Below, piece by piece: positions 20,125-28,471 of a DNA stretch of 64,000 nucleotides (position 1 is the first letter of the stretch; every line of letters begins with the position of its first letter). The stretch is from Pseudoalteromonas sp. DL-6. GTDB lineage: Bacteria > Pseudomonadota > Gammaproteobacteria > Enterobacterales > Alteromonadaceae. Position numbers and translations under genes: made by a program. The notes beneath the pieces are model-generated. The model saw only the letters and a list, made by a program, of their open reading frames with translations, did no database searches and was not told the origin of the DNA. Location of the stretch: the NCBI RefSeq assembly GCF_004328665.1, contig NZ_CP019770.1, positions 1,736,001 to 1,800,000 on the forward strand, read 5' to 3'.

Positions 20125-20838
20125 GTGGAAACGAATAACAATAATACCACTGTTGAAGAGAAAGCAACGGAAGAGCAAAAGAAGTTTTTCCTCGATTTAC
20201 TTCCTGGGAAATTAATTGATATACAATTTAACAACCCTATTCAGGTTCGCTTTAAGCTCACTTTAATCGGTTACGACACCGGTAAATATCTAATATTAAA
20301 ATACCCTGCTCAAGCAGGTAAAAACGATTACAGCGATATCTTAGTTGAAGGAAAAGGGGCTATTGTCCGTTATATCATCGAAGATGAACGCGGTGAATGT
20401 GTGGCTTTTTCAACCAGCATATTAGCAATTTCATTTCGCCCAGAACGATTAATTTATTTAGCCTACCCTAAAAAAATTGAAAGCCGCCAGTTGCGAGAAA
20501 CAAGTAGACTACCGACTCATATCCCAGCTAAAATTAGTTTAAGTAAAGCTGATACCGATGCCGATAGTAAAAGCTTATTGCACGGGTTAATCATTGATAT
20601 TTCACCCAGCGGGTGCCGCTTTGCAATACATGTGAGTTCTGGATTTGTTGCACTTAAAAAACGTCAAGTATTTGTGCATATCCTGTCGCCTATAGATAAT
20701 AAGTCGGTGATAATTACGTCTTATATCAGAAACAACCAAATGAAAGGTAACCGCCTAAGTGTAGGTATTGAGTTTGACGCATCAGAGCAAACTAAACTTA
20801 ACACGCTACTCGAAGCGTATTCAATTGATATAGATTAG
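20125..20838 (+). CDS. PilZ-domain protein with YcgR-like N-terminus
   Basis: A 237-residue cytoplasmic protein predicted to bind cyclic di-GMP. The N-terminal 110 residues resemble the YcgR/PilZN domain (LPGKLIDIQFNNPIQVRFKL). The PilZ domain follows, with the ligand motifs RQLRETSR (near 129) and DISPSGCRF (near 163) in the expected RxxxR and D/NxSxxG form. YcgR proteins act as flagellar brakes, but no motility gene is nearby. The start is GTG, preceded by GAGAAAGAG. The two GGDEF proteins in this window could make its ligand. Confidence 0.85.
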   Translation: METNNNNTTVEEKATEEQKKFFLDLLPGKLIDIQFNNPIQVRFKLTLIGYDTGKYLILKYPAQAGKNDYSDILVEGKGAIVRYIIEDERGECVAFSTSILAISFRPERLIYLAYPKKIESRQLRETSRLPTHIPAKISLSKADTDADSKSLLHGLIIDISPSGCRFAIHVSSGFVALKKRQVFVHILSPIDNKSVIITSYIRNNQMKGNRLSVGIEFDASEQTKLNTLLEAYSIDID

Positions 20839-20857
20839 AAAAACCACCAAACAAATT

Positions 20858-20884
20858 AAGGCTAACACCTGTATGGTTAGCCTT
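20858..20884. terminator. Hairpin between the PilZ gene and the signal peptidase pseudogene
   Basis: Nine-base perfect stem AAGGCTAAC/GTTAGCCTT with a nine-base loop between converging units. No T run follows on the plus strand, so termination is uncertain. Confidence 0.45.
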
Positions 20885-20900
20885 GCTAACAGCAGTTCTA

Positions 20901-21808
20901 TTACTCTAAAGGTTTTAAAAACCTCTCTGTTCTAGGTAAATAATAGTTATCGTGATCAAGCGATACAATCACACGCTCGGCTTTACCTAGTAGTTCAGCA
21001 CGTGGGATGAGCCCTATCACCCTTGAATCGGCACTATTGTCACGGTTATCACCCATGGCTAAATAGTAGTGTTCAGGAATTGTTATTTCGTCAAAGCTCG
21101 ATAAACGTGATGGTGTATTGGCTACGCGGATTGAATGCTTATAACCATTTAAGTTTTCCATTTTATCTGAAGAAGTCGTATTACTTAGCAAATTTGTGTA
21201 ATTAAGCTTTTCGCCGTTGATTATGAGTTCATTATTTTCAAGGTATCTCCAGGTACACCTATTACTCGCTTAATCAAACGGTTATCCGCCACCTTAGAAT
21301 CAAATACAATAATATCGCCAGTTTGTGGGTCTGCCATTCTTAACAGGGATACATGCGTGAATGGTATACGTAAATCATACGCCATTTTATCGGTAAGGAT
21401 TCGGTCGCCTTCTTGAATAGTCGGTTTCATTGAACCTGTTGGTATTTCATACCAATCGGCAACGGCACTACGAAACACACTCATTAAAATAATGAATACA
21501 ATAGGGCCTGTTGATCTTTGCGGATTGGAATTTATTCAAACAAGGGGCGATTTAACCGCGGCGCGAGGTTTGTAACCTAGTGGGCTAAGTAAAAACCAAG
21601 TAACAAAGAGTTAATCGCCCCTTGGAAGAACCCTTTGGGCAATGGCTGTTTGGCATTGATGCTACGTTATCGCCTATTTATGGGGAATAACCACACCACA
21701 TAGGCTCTGCCTTGCTTAAATACCAAACAGACTACTGCAAATTCAACCTTGAAAGGTTAACAGGCCCCAAGAACGATTATTTTTCCAAAATTTATAAAGT
21801 CGCTTCAT
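20901..21808 (-). pseudogene. lepB: Signal peptidase I (LepB type), disrupted by a MITE and a frameshift
   Basis: The remains encode a short-type signal peptidase I with three pieces. The start (MKRLYKFWKNNRS, ATG at 21808) is cut off by the MITE at 21504-21767, which adds a stop about seven codons into the insert. The middle piece (from IVFIILMSVFRSAVADWYEI) keeps the catalytic serine (PTGSMKPT) and lysine (LIKRVIGVPGD). One A is missing near 21235 (TTGAAAATAATG), which moves the reading frame and stops translation. The last piece, 20901 to about 21230, keeps the box E motif YLAMGDNRDNSADSR. Removing the insert and restoring one A gives a complete protein. Another lepB must exist elsewhere. 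Confidence 0.88.
21504..21767 (+). mobile_element. MITE-like element, copy 1 (264 bp)
   Basis: A non-coding element with imperfect terminal inverted repeats: GGGCCTGTTGATCTTTG at the left and, read from the other end, GGGCCTGTTAACCTTTC. It inserts in the N-terminal codons of the signal peptidase gene. A second copy lies inverted at 55819-56177 and shares both ends and much of the interior. I see no transposase and no convincing target-site duplication. Movement would need a transposase from elsewhere in the genome. Confidence 0.88.
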
Positions 21809-21931
21809 GTTTTGTCTCTGCTATGGATTAAGTATTTATTTGACTGTATAAACGCAGAGCCGTTCAAAGGAGTGTGTAACAAAACATGTTTAATGATAGA
21901 GACATGTATAAAACATGCCTCTAAAGATGGT

Positions 21932-22186
21932 TTACTGCTGATTTAACTTGTCTTTCGCTTCTTGTACTTTTGCAAAATCAAGCCCTAATTCATCAGTGGC
22001 TTCTTTAATCAAATGCGGTTGAGTCATCACTACAGCCATTAGTTGCTGAAGTTTTTCTGGTGGTATACCTAGCTCTTGCACTAATGCCATGGCCATCATC
22101 GGGTTTTGGGTAAATGCTTCAAACAACGCGGCTACTTTTTCATCACTGACGTTGTGCTCTTTTAATATTGCAATAATTGGATTCAT
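21932..22186 (-). CDS. DUF2999 family protein
   Basis: An 84-residue, all-helical cytoplasmic protein with no cysteine. It starts MNPIIAILKEHNVSDEKV and contains TQNPMMAMALVQELGIPPEKL, a pattern I associate with DUF2999 of Vibrio and Alteromonadales. Function unknown. The region between it and the signal peptidase start (21809-21931) contains no gene. Monocistronic by its surroundings. Confidence 0.72.
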   Translation of the reverse strand: MNPIIAILKEHNVSDEKVAALFEAFTQNPMMAMALVQELGIPPEKLQQLMAVVMTQPHLIKEATDELGLDFAKVQEAKDKLNQQ

Positions 22187-22272
22187 TATTTGCCTTAATA
22201 TTTTATAGTGTCACTAAATTATATGGGCGCACAGCCTAATTAACAATATTAATCCTGCTGTGCTCGTGTATG

Positions 22273-23235
22273 TCACTCAACCAGCAACACCACTTTACCG
22301 GAATTCTCGTTGCGCTCTAAAATAGCATGAGCCTCACTGGCTTGCTGCCATGACATGGTTTTATAAATATTAAAGTCATAGTTGTGGTTGGCAATATCAT
22401 CATAAAAACGCGCTACAAAAGCATCTCTCAGAGCACGTTTAAACTCAATACTGCGATTACGTAGCGTTGATGCATGAAACGAAATCCGTTTTTGTAATAA
22501 GCGCGCAAAGTCCACCTCTGCAAAGCGCCCGTCTAAAAATGCCAGCATAACAATCTGACAATCCATTGCGGCCACCTTGGCATTTTTATTTAGATAGCTG
22601 CCAGAAACAGGGTCAACAATTGCGTTTGCAGTTAGCTTATGTAATTTCATATAGTCAACAAAGTCGGTGGTTTTATAATTTATTACGTGGTCAGCCCCCA
22701 ATCTTTTAGCATGTTCACATTTATCGTCCGAACCCGCGGTAATAACTACCTGCGCACCGGCACTTTTTGCCATTTGAATAGCTGCGCCACCAACACCACT
22801 GGCACCGGCATGAATAAGCGCCGTTTGCCCTGATTGTAATTTTCCTAATTCAAATAGCGCACCAAAGGCAGTCAAATACACCTCACTTATGGCGGCACCT
22901 TGGGCCATAGAAATATGATCAGGTAATGCCATTAATTGCTGCGCATCCACCGCCACATATTCACTATAAGCGCCACCAGCACATAAAGTAAAAATACGCT
23001 TACCTTGCCATTTTGGGTCTACCTCACTGCCAAGCTCACATACCGTGCCTGCACATTCCAGTCCTAAAATAGGGCTATCCCCCTCGGGAGCTGGATACTT
23101 ACCTTGACGCTGCATACAATCAGCGCGATTAACTCCAATCGCCGCCACTTTTACCAGCACTTCATTGCTATTCATCTTCGGCTTATCAGTTTGCGAAAAC
23201 GCTAACTGCTGATCTTGATGTGAAATGTACTGCAT
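22273..23235 (-). CDS. NAD(P)H quinone oxidoreductase, zinc-free MDR family (PIG3-like)
   Basis: A 320-residue medium-chain dehydrogenase/reductase. NRADCMQRQGKYPAPEG near the N-terminus is characteristic of the PIG3/quinone oxidoreductase branch. The nucleotide-binding motif is ALIHAGASGVGGAAIQMAK (about 140-158). No structural-zinc cysteine cluster is present. The ATG at 23235 has a strong GAGGAG site eight bases upstream and is preferred to an extended N-terminus. It ends a unit with the secreted protein gene and perhaps aceK upstream. Confidence 0.88.
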   Translation of the reverse strand: MQYISHQDQQLAFSQTDKPKMNSNEVLVKVAAIGVNRADCMQRQGKYPAPEGDSPILGLECAGTVCELGSEVDPKWQGKRIFTLCAGGAYSEYVAVDAQQLMALPDHISMAQGAAISEVYLTAFGALFELGKLQSGQTALIHAGASGVGGAAIQMAKSAGAQVVITAGSDDKCEHAKRLGADHVINYKTTDFVDYMKLHKLTANAIVDPVSGSYLNKNAKVAAMDCQIVMLAFLDGRFAEVDFARLLQKRISFHASTLRNRSIEFKRALRDAFVARFYDDIANHNYDFNIYKTMSWQQASEAHAILERNENSGKVVLLVE

Positions 23236-23263
23236 AAATCTCCTCGTATCCTTGTATTGGGTT

Positions 23264-23656
23264 TTATTTGATTTTTCGCCACACTTCGGCTTCAACTAGC
23301 TGACCATTTTCGGTAAGAGAATGATGCCATAAGTTTCCTGCAACTTTATAATCAAAAGCCATGGTTTTACCCATCAATGATGCAATATTGCCATACTTAA
23401 AGGTCTCAATAAATTGTCCATCGGTTAATTTATACTGGCCACCACCAGCATAACTAAATTGGCCATTTTTCTCTGTGATATAGCTAAAATGTGATGCGGT
23501 TACTAATTTGACTGAAGTTATCTCTGGGGCTTTAGCAGTGACAAACCCATTTTCTACCGCATATTTTCCTTGAACAAACTCCCACGTGCCTAATAAAGGG
23601 TTCGCAAACACTGAACATGACAATAAAGCTAAGCCAACGAATATAACAAATCTCAT
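23264..23656 (-). CDS. Small secreted protein, lipocalin-like
   Basis: A 130-residue protein with a signal peptide (cut after VFA, residue 18). The mature start LLGTWEFVQGKY and a run of alternating strands suggest a small beta-barrel of the lipocalin/DUF4488 kind. There are no cysteines after the signal region and no catalytic motif. The ligand is unknown. It lies between aceK (40 bases upstream) and the oxidoreductase (28 bases downstream), all on the same strand. Confidence 0.6.
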   Translation of the reverse strand: MRFVIFVGLALLSCSVFANPLLGTWEFVQGKYAVENGFVTAKAPEITSVKLVTASHFSYITEKNGQFSYAGGGQYKLTDGQFIETFKYGNIASLMGKTMAFDYKVAGNLWHHSLTENGQLVEAEVWRKIK

Positions 23657-23696
23657 AATAATCCTTATCGTGTTAACTGTGCCTTAAGAAATCAAC

Positions 23697-25493
23697 TCAG
23701 CGTTGATTTACTGACATAGTATTAAAACGCCAACTTTGCTTATAAGGATATACATCCGGAAGCTGACCTTGCTTAATATTTTGCTGGGTCATTTGCCAGT
23801 ACTTTGCCGTAAATAAATCACTATGATAATGATTAAAATGGCTAAAGGCGCTGCTACTAGCACTAAAAAACACCTTAAATTGACTCGGAAATATATCATT
23901 TTGGTCAATATCAAAATAGCTGTGTGAGCTTAATTCTTCTAACGCGTTGTGTGTATTTGGCACGTCTCTAAAATTGCAATCGGTAAGAGGGCAAATTTCA
24001 TCATAATCATAAAATACCACTCGGCCCCAACGTGTTACGCCAAAGTTTTTCATCAGCATGTCACCAGCAAAAATATTTGCATTGGCAAGCTCTTTAATCG
24101 CTTTACCATAGTCAATCATCACCTGCTGCAGTGATTTATTATTACACTGGTTAATATACAAGTTGAGCGGTGTCATTTTTCGCTCAACGTAAACATGTTT
24201 AAGTATTAATGCTTTACCGGAAATAATTAAGCTATCACCAATGTGTTTTTTCATCTGTATTAACAGTTCATCACTAAAGCGACTTAAATCAAATGCAAGG
24301 TATCTAAATTCATGGGTGTCGACTAAACGCCCTACTCTGTCGGCTTGTTTTACAAAGTTATATTTATCTTTTACTTGTTGTTTAGTGGCTGTTTTTGGTG
24401 CACTAAACTTATCTTTTATCACCTTGTATACATAATCTAGGCCATCAATGGTAAAAACCAACATCACCATACCTGGAGTCCCTGGCGCTAAATGATACGT
24501 GTATTCCTCGGGACTACTTTTAGTGGTATCCACTTTATAACGATAAAACTCGGTTTTGGCATGTTTGATAAAACCAATCGCATTGAATAATTCAAATCGT
24601 TGTTTGTGAGGCATTAATACACTGAGGTAATCAACGTAACGGGCAGGTTGGTCGGTATCTACCATAAAATACGTGCGTGCAAAGCCAAATAATAAACTAA
24701 GTTGATCAGCCCCCATCATTACTGCATCAATTGTAAGCCCATCGGGGGTATTTAAAATAGCAATTGCAAAGGGCATATTATCGCCATTTTTGGCAATACA
24801 TCGCCCTATGACATAACATGCCTTATTGCGATAAAAATGCGAGTTAGCGTATTCAATATAACCGTCATTTAGGTTTATTAATTCGTATACTTGTCGACAT
24901 TGCTGTTGAGCACCTTGTGTTAACGTTGTTTGTAGCTTAGCTAAATCACTAGTTAAATCTTTAAACGATACTCTAAACACTTGCTCATTTAATAAGGTTT
25001 TAATCGCCTGATCAAATCCTGCGGTTAAGGAAATTCGACTCACAAGCCCTTCATAGGAGCGCGGCTGTCCTCGGTATTTTGCTTTTAATACAAATAAATG
25101 AACCGTGCGAATTTTTTTATCATCCCAAATAGCGCCAAAAGTAGAATTAAAAAATGTATGCGCAATAGGCTGATTTTCATGTTCTTTTACCATTTCACCA
25201 TAAATATTTTTAGCCCGTTGCCATGTTTGAGGGCAATTCAATTCATCATAAGCAATCACTCTAACCGCTTCACTTACTTGCTTTACTTGACGTTCATACA
25301 CTTGTAAGCGCTCTCGCATTGCTGCTTGCACTTCATGATACTGGCGTTGTTCAAAGCGACTTTGTGCCCCTAAGGTGATATTTAAAAATTGTGCAAACAT
25401 AGCCTCAAAGCCTGCAAATACCGCCCGGGCTAATTTAGTGGCGACCATGGCTTGTACCGAATGATGTTGAGAGGTTAATGGCGTGCTTGGCAT
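23697..25493 (-). CDS. aceK: Isocitrate dehydrogenase kinase/phosphatase AceK
   Basis: AceK adds and removes a phosphate on a serine of isocitrate dehydrogenase, directing carbon to the glyoxylate shunt. At 598 residues it is full length. The N-terminal regulatory region contains RQYHEVQAAMRERLQVY. The kinase domain starts near residue 315 with GTPGMVMLVFTIDGLDYVYK, and FAGDMLMKNFGVTRWGRVVF followed by YDYDEI supplies the catalytic and metal residues. aceA and aceB are not adjacent, unlike in E. coli. A LysR gene is divergent 117 bases away, and an isocitrate dehydrogenase lies 1.6 kb further. Confidence 0.95.
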   Translation of the reverse strand: MPSTPLTSQHHSVQAMVATKLARAVFAGFEAMFAQFLNITLGAQSRFEQRQYHEVQAAMRERLQVYERQVKQVSEAVRVIAYDELNCPQTWQRAKNIYGEMVKEHENQPIAHTFFNSTFGAIWDDKKIRTVHLFVLKAKYRGQPRSYEGLVSRISLTAGFDQAIKTLLNEQVFRVSFKDLTSDLAKLQTTLTQGAQQQCRQVYELINLNDGYIEYANSHFYRNKACYVIGRCIAKNGDNMPFAIAILNTPDGLTIDAVMMGADQLSLLFGFARTYFMVDTDQPARYVDYLSVLMPHKQRFELFNAIGFIKHAKTEFYRYKVDTTKSSPEEYTYHLAPGTPGMVMLVFTIDGLDYVYKVIKDKFSAPKTATKQQVKDKYNFVKQADRVGRLVDTHEFRYLAFDLSRFSDELLIQMKKHIGDSLIISGKALILKHVYVERKMTPLNLYINQCNNKSLQQVMIDYGKAIKELANANIFAGDMLMKNFGVTRWGRVVFYDYDEICPLTDCNFRDVPNTHNALEELSSHSYFDIDQNDIFPSQFKVFFSASSSAFSHFNHYHSDLFTAKYWQMTQQNIKQGQLPDVYPYKQSWRFNTMSVNQR

Positions 25494-25610
25494 GATATAG
25501 GCGCTTCTATTTTTAGCAATTATGCTGATTATTTTTTATTAGAGGTTTACACCTTAGCAAGCACACTTTAATTTAGGTAATTAATACAGCAAATAAATAA
25601 AATTGATCAT

Positions 25611-26558
25611 ATGAATATAAGAAATGTCGACCTCAATCTACTCGTCTATTTAAATGTATTAATAGATGAAAAAAGCGTATCAAAAGCGGCTAATAAACTC
25701 GCGCTTACCCAACCTGCAATGAGTAATGCGTTAAAACGTTTAAGAGATTTATTTGATGATCCTTTGCTAGTGCGTGCAGCTGGCTCTATGACTCCTACCG
25801 CCAAAGCGCTATCGCTTAAACCTGAAATTGAAGCTCTGCTTAAAATGGCCGAAGAGATCACCCAACCAAGTGAGCAGTTTAATCCAGCGACTGCACAAGT
25901 TACATTTCGTATTATGGCAAACGATTATTTAGAGTCGACCCTCATAGCCCCCTTTATTTGCGAGCAACTAGCTAAAAACCCGGGCATTGATTTTGATGTG
26001 CTAAGCCCCAGCGATGTAAACTTACAAGATATGGAAAAAGGCACAATTGATTTGGCAATAAATCGCTTTAATGGCCTGCCGCGCTCTTTTCATCAGGCTA
26101 CTGTATGGCGAGATAACTATTGTTGTTTGACCCACCCAAATAATGCTTTTTTAACGGATGCTAACTTAAATCAATATCTACAAAGCGAACATATTTGGGT
26201 TAACCGAGCAGGCTGGGGGCCAGAGCCCGCGGTGACCAATAAATCAGGTAAACAGAAATTAGGCTGGGTAGATGAAGCTTTGTGGCAATTAGAGCAAACC
26301 CGTAAAATACGTGTATTTACTCGTCATTACATGATTGCCAGCTTACTGTGTCAATCTGAGCAACTCATAGCAACGCTGCCGCGTCGTCAAGCAAAATTAT
26401 TAACCAGTCACACTAATTTAGTGATTAGCCCAGTACCATTTCAAATCGTGCCCATAGAAGTGAAAATGATTTGGAGCCCGTTATTACACCATACACCGGC
26501 GCATCAATGGCTTAGACGTGAATTATTAGCGTTCGCAAATACAGTGGTTGATAGGTAA
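25611..26558 (+). CDS. LysR-family transcriptional regulator
   Basis: A 315-residue LysR protein. The N-terminal helix-turn-helix reads SVSKAANKLALTQPAMSNAL (residues 23-42), and the rest is the effector-binding domain of two alpha/beta lobes. It resembles the NodD/SyrM-like branch with FDDPLLVR after the recognition helix. LysR regulators usually control divergent neighbours, which here is aceK. The effector is not predictable. Confidence 0.92.
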   Translation: MNIRNVDLNLLVYLNVLIDEKSVSKAANKLALTQPAMSNALKRLRDLFDDPLLVRAAGSMTPTAKALSLKPEIEALLKMAEEITQPSEQFNPATAQVTFRIMANDYLESTLIAPFICEQLAKNPGIDFDVLSPSDVNLQDMEKGTIDLAINRFNGLPRSFHQATVWRDNYCCLTHPNNAFLTDANLNQYLQSEHIWVNRAGWGPEPAVTNKSGKQKLGWVDEALWQLEQTRKIRVFTRHYMIASLLCQSEQLIATLPRRQAKLLTSHTNLVISPVPFQIVPIEVKMIWSPLLHHTPAHQWLRRELLAFANTVVDR

Positions 26559-26667
26559 AACATTAAAATATTGATTAAATCAATATCAGTTATTGAAAAC
26601 AACAATTTCATTAATATTACACTTAGCGCTACAGTGAAGTTAAGCCAACAAACTAAGAGTAATAATT

Positions 26668-27114
26668 ATGCAAACATCAGCAAGCTTCACACAACAAGAC
26701 GGGCTATTCATTGATGCAAATTTACATCAATTCATTGAACAACAATTATGCCCAAACACACCGCTTGAGACGGGTCACGTTTACCAGTCACTTGCCACAT
26801 TAGTTGATGAATTCGGCTGTAAATGTCGTAAAAATAAACATCAAGAAAACGATATTCTCGACGTAAACACTTTATTAAGTGCCTATCAACGTAAAAGCCA
26901 TCCTCATTGCCATGTTGATGCACAAACAACTGCGGCCGTATTAGATGAATACTGTTGTCAAGTACCTGCCATTATTGTCGTTGCGTTAATGGATACCCTC
27001 AGCGGCACTGTATGTGATGAGCCAAGCGCACATGAGCTTTACCACAGAGCAGCAGAGCTAACAGAGCGCCCATGCGTTCATCGTCAAGCAACTGCTAACG
27101 CTTCAGCAGCTTAA
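26668..27114 (+). CDS. Cys- and His-rich protein of unknown function
   Basis: A 148-residue soluble protein with eight cysteines (28, 51, 53, 81, 96, 97, 116, 136) and nine histidines, including GCKCRK, SHPHCHVD and EYCCQV. This density suggests metal or Fe-S binding, but no known cluster pattern is matched. Residues 19-48 (LHQFIEQQLCPNTPLETGHV onward) weakly recall the N-terminus of malate synthase G; this may be chance. There is no signal peptide. The gene follows the LysR gene by 109 bases and converges with icd, leaving 11 bases between stops. Confidence 0.6.
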   Translation: MQTSASFTQQDGLFIDANLHQFIEQQLCPNTPLETGHVYQSLATLVDEFGCKCRKNKHQENDILDVNTLLSAYQRKSHPHCHVDAQTTAAVLDEYCCQVPAIIVVALMDTLSGTVCDEPSAHELYHRAAELTERPCVHRQATANASAA

Positions 27115-27125
27115 AATGCAGTCGT

Positions 27126-28376
27126 TTAAAAATGCTCGATAACCTTATTAGCAAACTGTTTGCAGCTTAAGGTTGTCGAGTTATGGCTTGATTGGGCCAA
27201 ATCAAAAGTTACCTGCCCACTGGCAAATGTCATTTCTAAGGCGTTTTCGATTAAACACGCCGCTTCATTCCATCCCATATACTTTAGCATTAACACTGCA
27301 CTTAATAAGCTACTACTTGGGTTTGCCTTATCTTGACCTGCTATTCGTTCAAACGTGCCATGGGTTGGCTCAAAAAACGCCACTTCGGTATTTAAATTGG
27401 CTGCAGGCATAATCCCTACTCCCCCCACTTGTGCACTGAGCATATCGGCTAAAAAGTCACCATTTTGATTGGTGGTAGCCACCACATCAAATTGCGCGGG
27501 ATCCATTAAGCATTGCTGCAACATATTATCGGCAATCACTTCTTTAATAATCAAAGGGGGGAGATTGGTTCGTTGTATTTCAAGCCAACGCCCATTTTCA
27601 TGTTCATTAGCATTGTATTCTTGTTTGGCAAGCGCAAAGCCCCAGCGTTTAAACGCGCCATCGGTAAACTTAAGAACATTACCTTTGTGCACTAACGTAA
27701 GCGACTCCCTTTCGTTTTTAAGAGCATAATTAATGGCATAGCGTATTAACCGCTCTGACCCTTCTTTAGATATATTTTTAATCCCAATACCACACTCTTG
27801 AGTAAAACGAAGTCGGGTTACCCCCATTTCTTCACACAAAAAATCGAGCATTTTTTCACTTTCAACACTCCCCGCCTGCCATTCAATTCCTGAATATACG
27901 TCTTCACTGCTATCGCGCAGTACGGTAATGTTAGTGGTAAAGGGGTCTTTTAATGGCGAGGGTAAGGCACTAAAGCCTTTTATAGTGCGCATATTAACAA
28001 ATAAATCCATTTCATGGCGAAGTGCAACATTAAGAGATCGAAATCCACCGCCTAGGGGAGTGGTTAGTGGGCCTTTAATCGCAATTTTGCATTCACGCAC
28101 TGCATTAATGGTTTCTTGAGGGAACCAGTCGCCATCATAAAGCTTGGCCGCTTGTTCACCATTATACACCTGCATCCAATGTATCTTACGTTCCTTGCCA
28201 TAACAATATTCTATGGCAGCATCCACTACTTGACGCATTACTGGCATCACATCTAAGCCAACCCCATCACCGTCAATGTAGGCAATAATTGGTTGATCCG
28301 GTATATGCCACTGTCCATGCTCATCAATGTGAATATGTTCGCCACTGTCTGGCACATTAATATGTTGATACTGCAT
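27126..28376 (-). CDS. icd: Isocitrate dehydrogenase, E. coli Icd type
   Basis: Decarboxylates isocitrate to 2-oxoglutarate. It has 416 residues, as E. coli Icd. The substrate loop GGGFRSLNVALR keeps the AceK-target serine (114) and its arginine, and SSEDVYSGIEW and NGDFLADML keep the metal site. However, the four positions that bind the NADP 2'-phosphate in E. coli (Lys344, Tyr345, Tyr391, Arg395) are here Arg344, Ile345, Phe391 and Gln395, so cofactor use is uncertain. Many marine relatives have an additional monomeric enzyme, so this may be a specialised paralogue. Confidence 0.9.
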   Translation of the reverse strand: MQYQHINVPDSGEHIHIDEHGQWHIPDQPIIAYIDGDGVGLDVMPVMRQVVDAAIEYCYGKERKIHWMQVYNGEQAAKLYDGDWFPQETINAVRECKIAIKGPLTTPLGGGFRSLNVALRHEMDLFVNMRTIKGFSALPSPLKDPFTTNITVLRDSSEDVYSGIEWQAGSVESEKMLDFLCEEMGVTRLRFTQECGIGIKNISKEGSERLIRYAINYALKNERESLTLVHKGNVLKFTDGAFKRWGFALAKQEYNANEHENGRWLEIQRTNLPPLIIKEVIADNMLQQCLMDPAQFDVVATTNQNGDFLADMLSAQVGGVGIMPAANLNTEVAFFEPTHGTFERIAGQDKANPSSSLLSAVLMLKYMGWNEAACLIENALEMTFASGQVTFDLAQSSHNSTTLSCKQFANKVIEHF

Positions 28377-28471
28377 ACGTCCTCCTGCAAGAGAATATAT
28401 TTAAGCATGCGCGGCTTTGCATGTCTTTAACATAAAGCTTATAGCGGTTATTCAACGATAAAATGTAATGT

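Noticed and set aside
21190..21245. Programmed frameshift in the signal peptidase
   Set aside because: No slippery heptamer with a downstream structure, and the N-terminal part is cut off by the MITE in any case.
21180..21250. Frameshift in the signal peptidase as a sequencing error
   Set aside because: Possible for the poly-A change alone, but the MITE already breaks the gene upstream, so a decayed gene is the simpler reading.
22229..22263. GCACAGC/GCTGTGC arms downstream of the oxidoreductase gene
   Set aside because: Seven-base arms with a 21-base gap and no T run; not convincing as a terminator.
26668..27114. Calling the Cys-rich protein a malate synthase fragment
   Set aside because: Only about 30 residues resemble the N-terminus by eye; there is no catalytic region and the remainder is unrelated.
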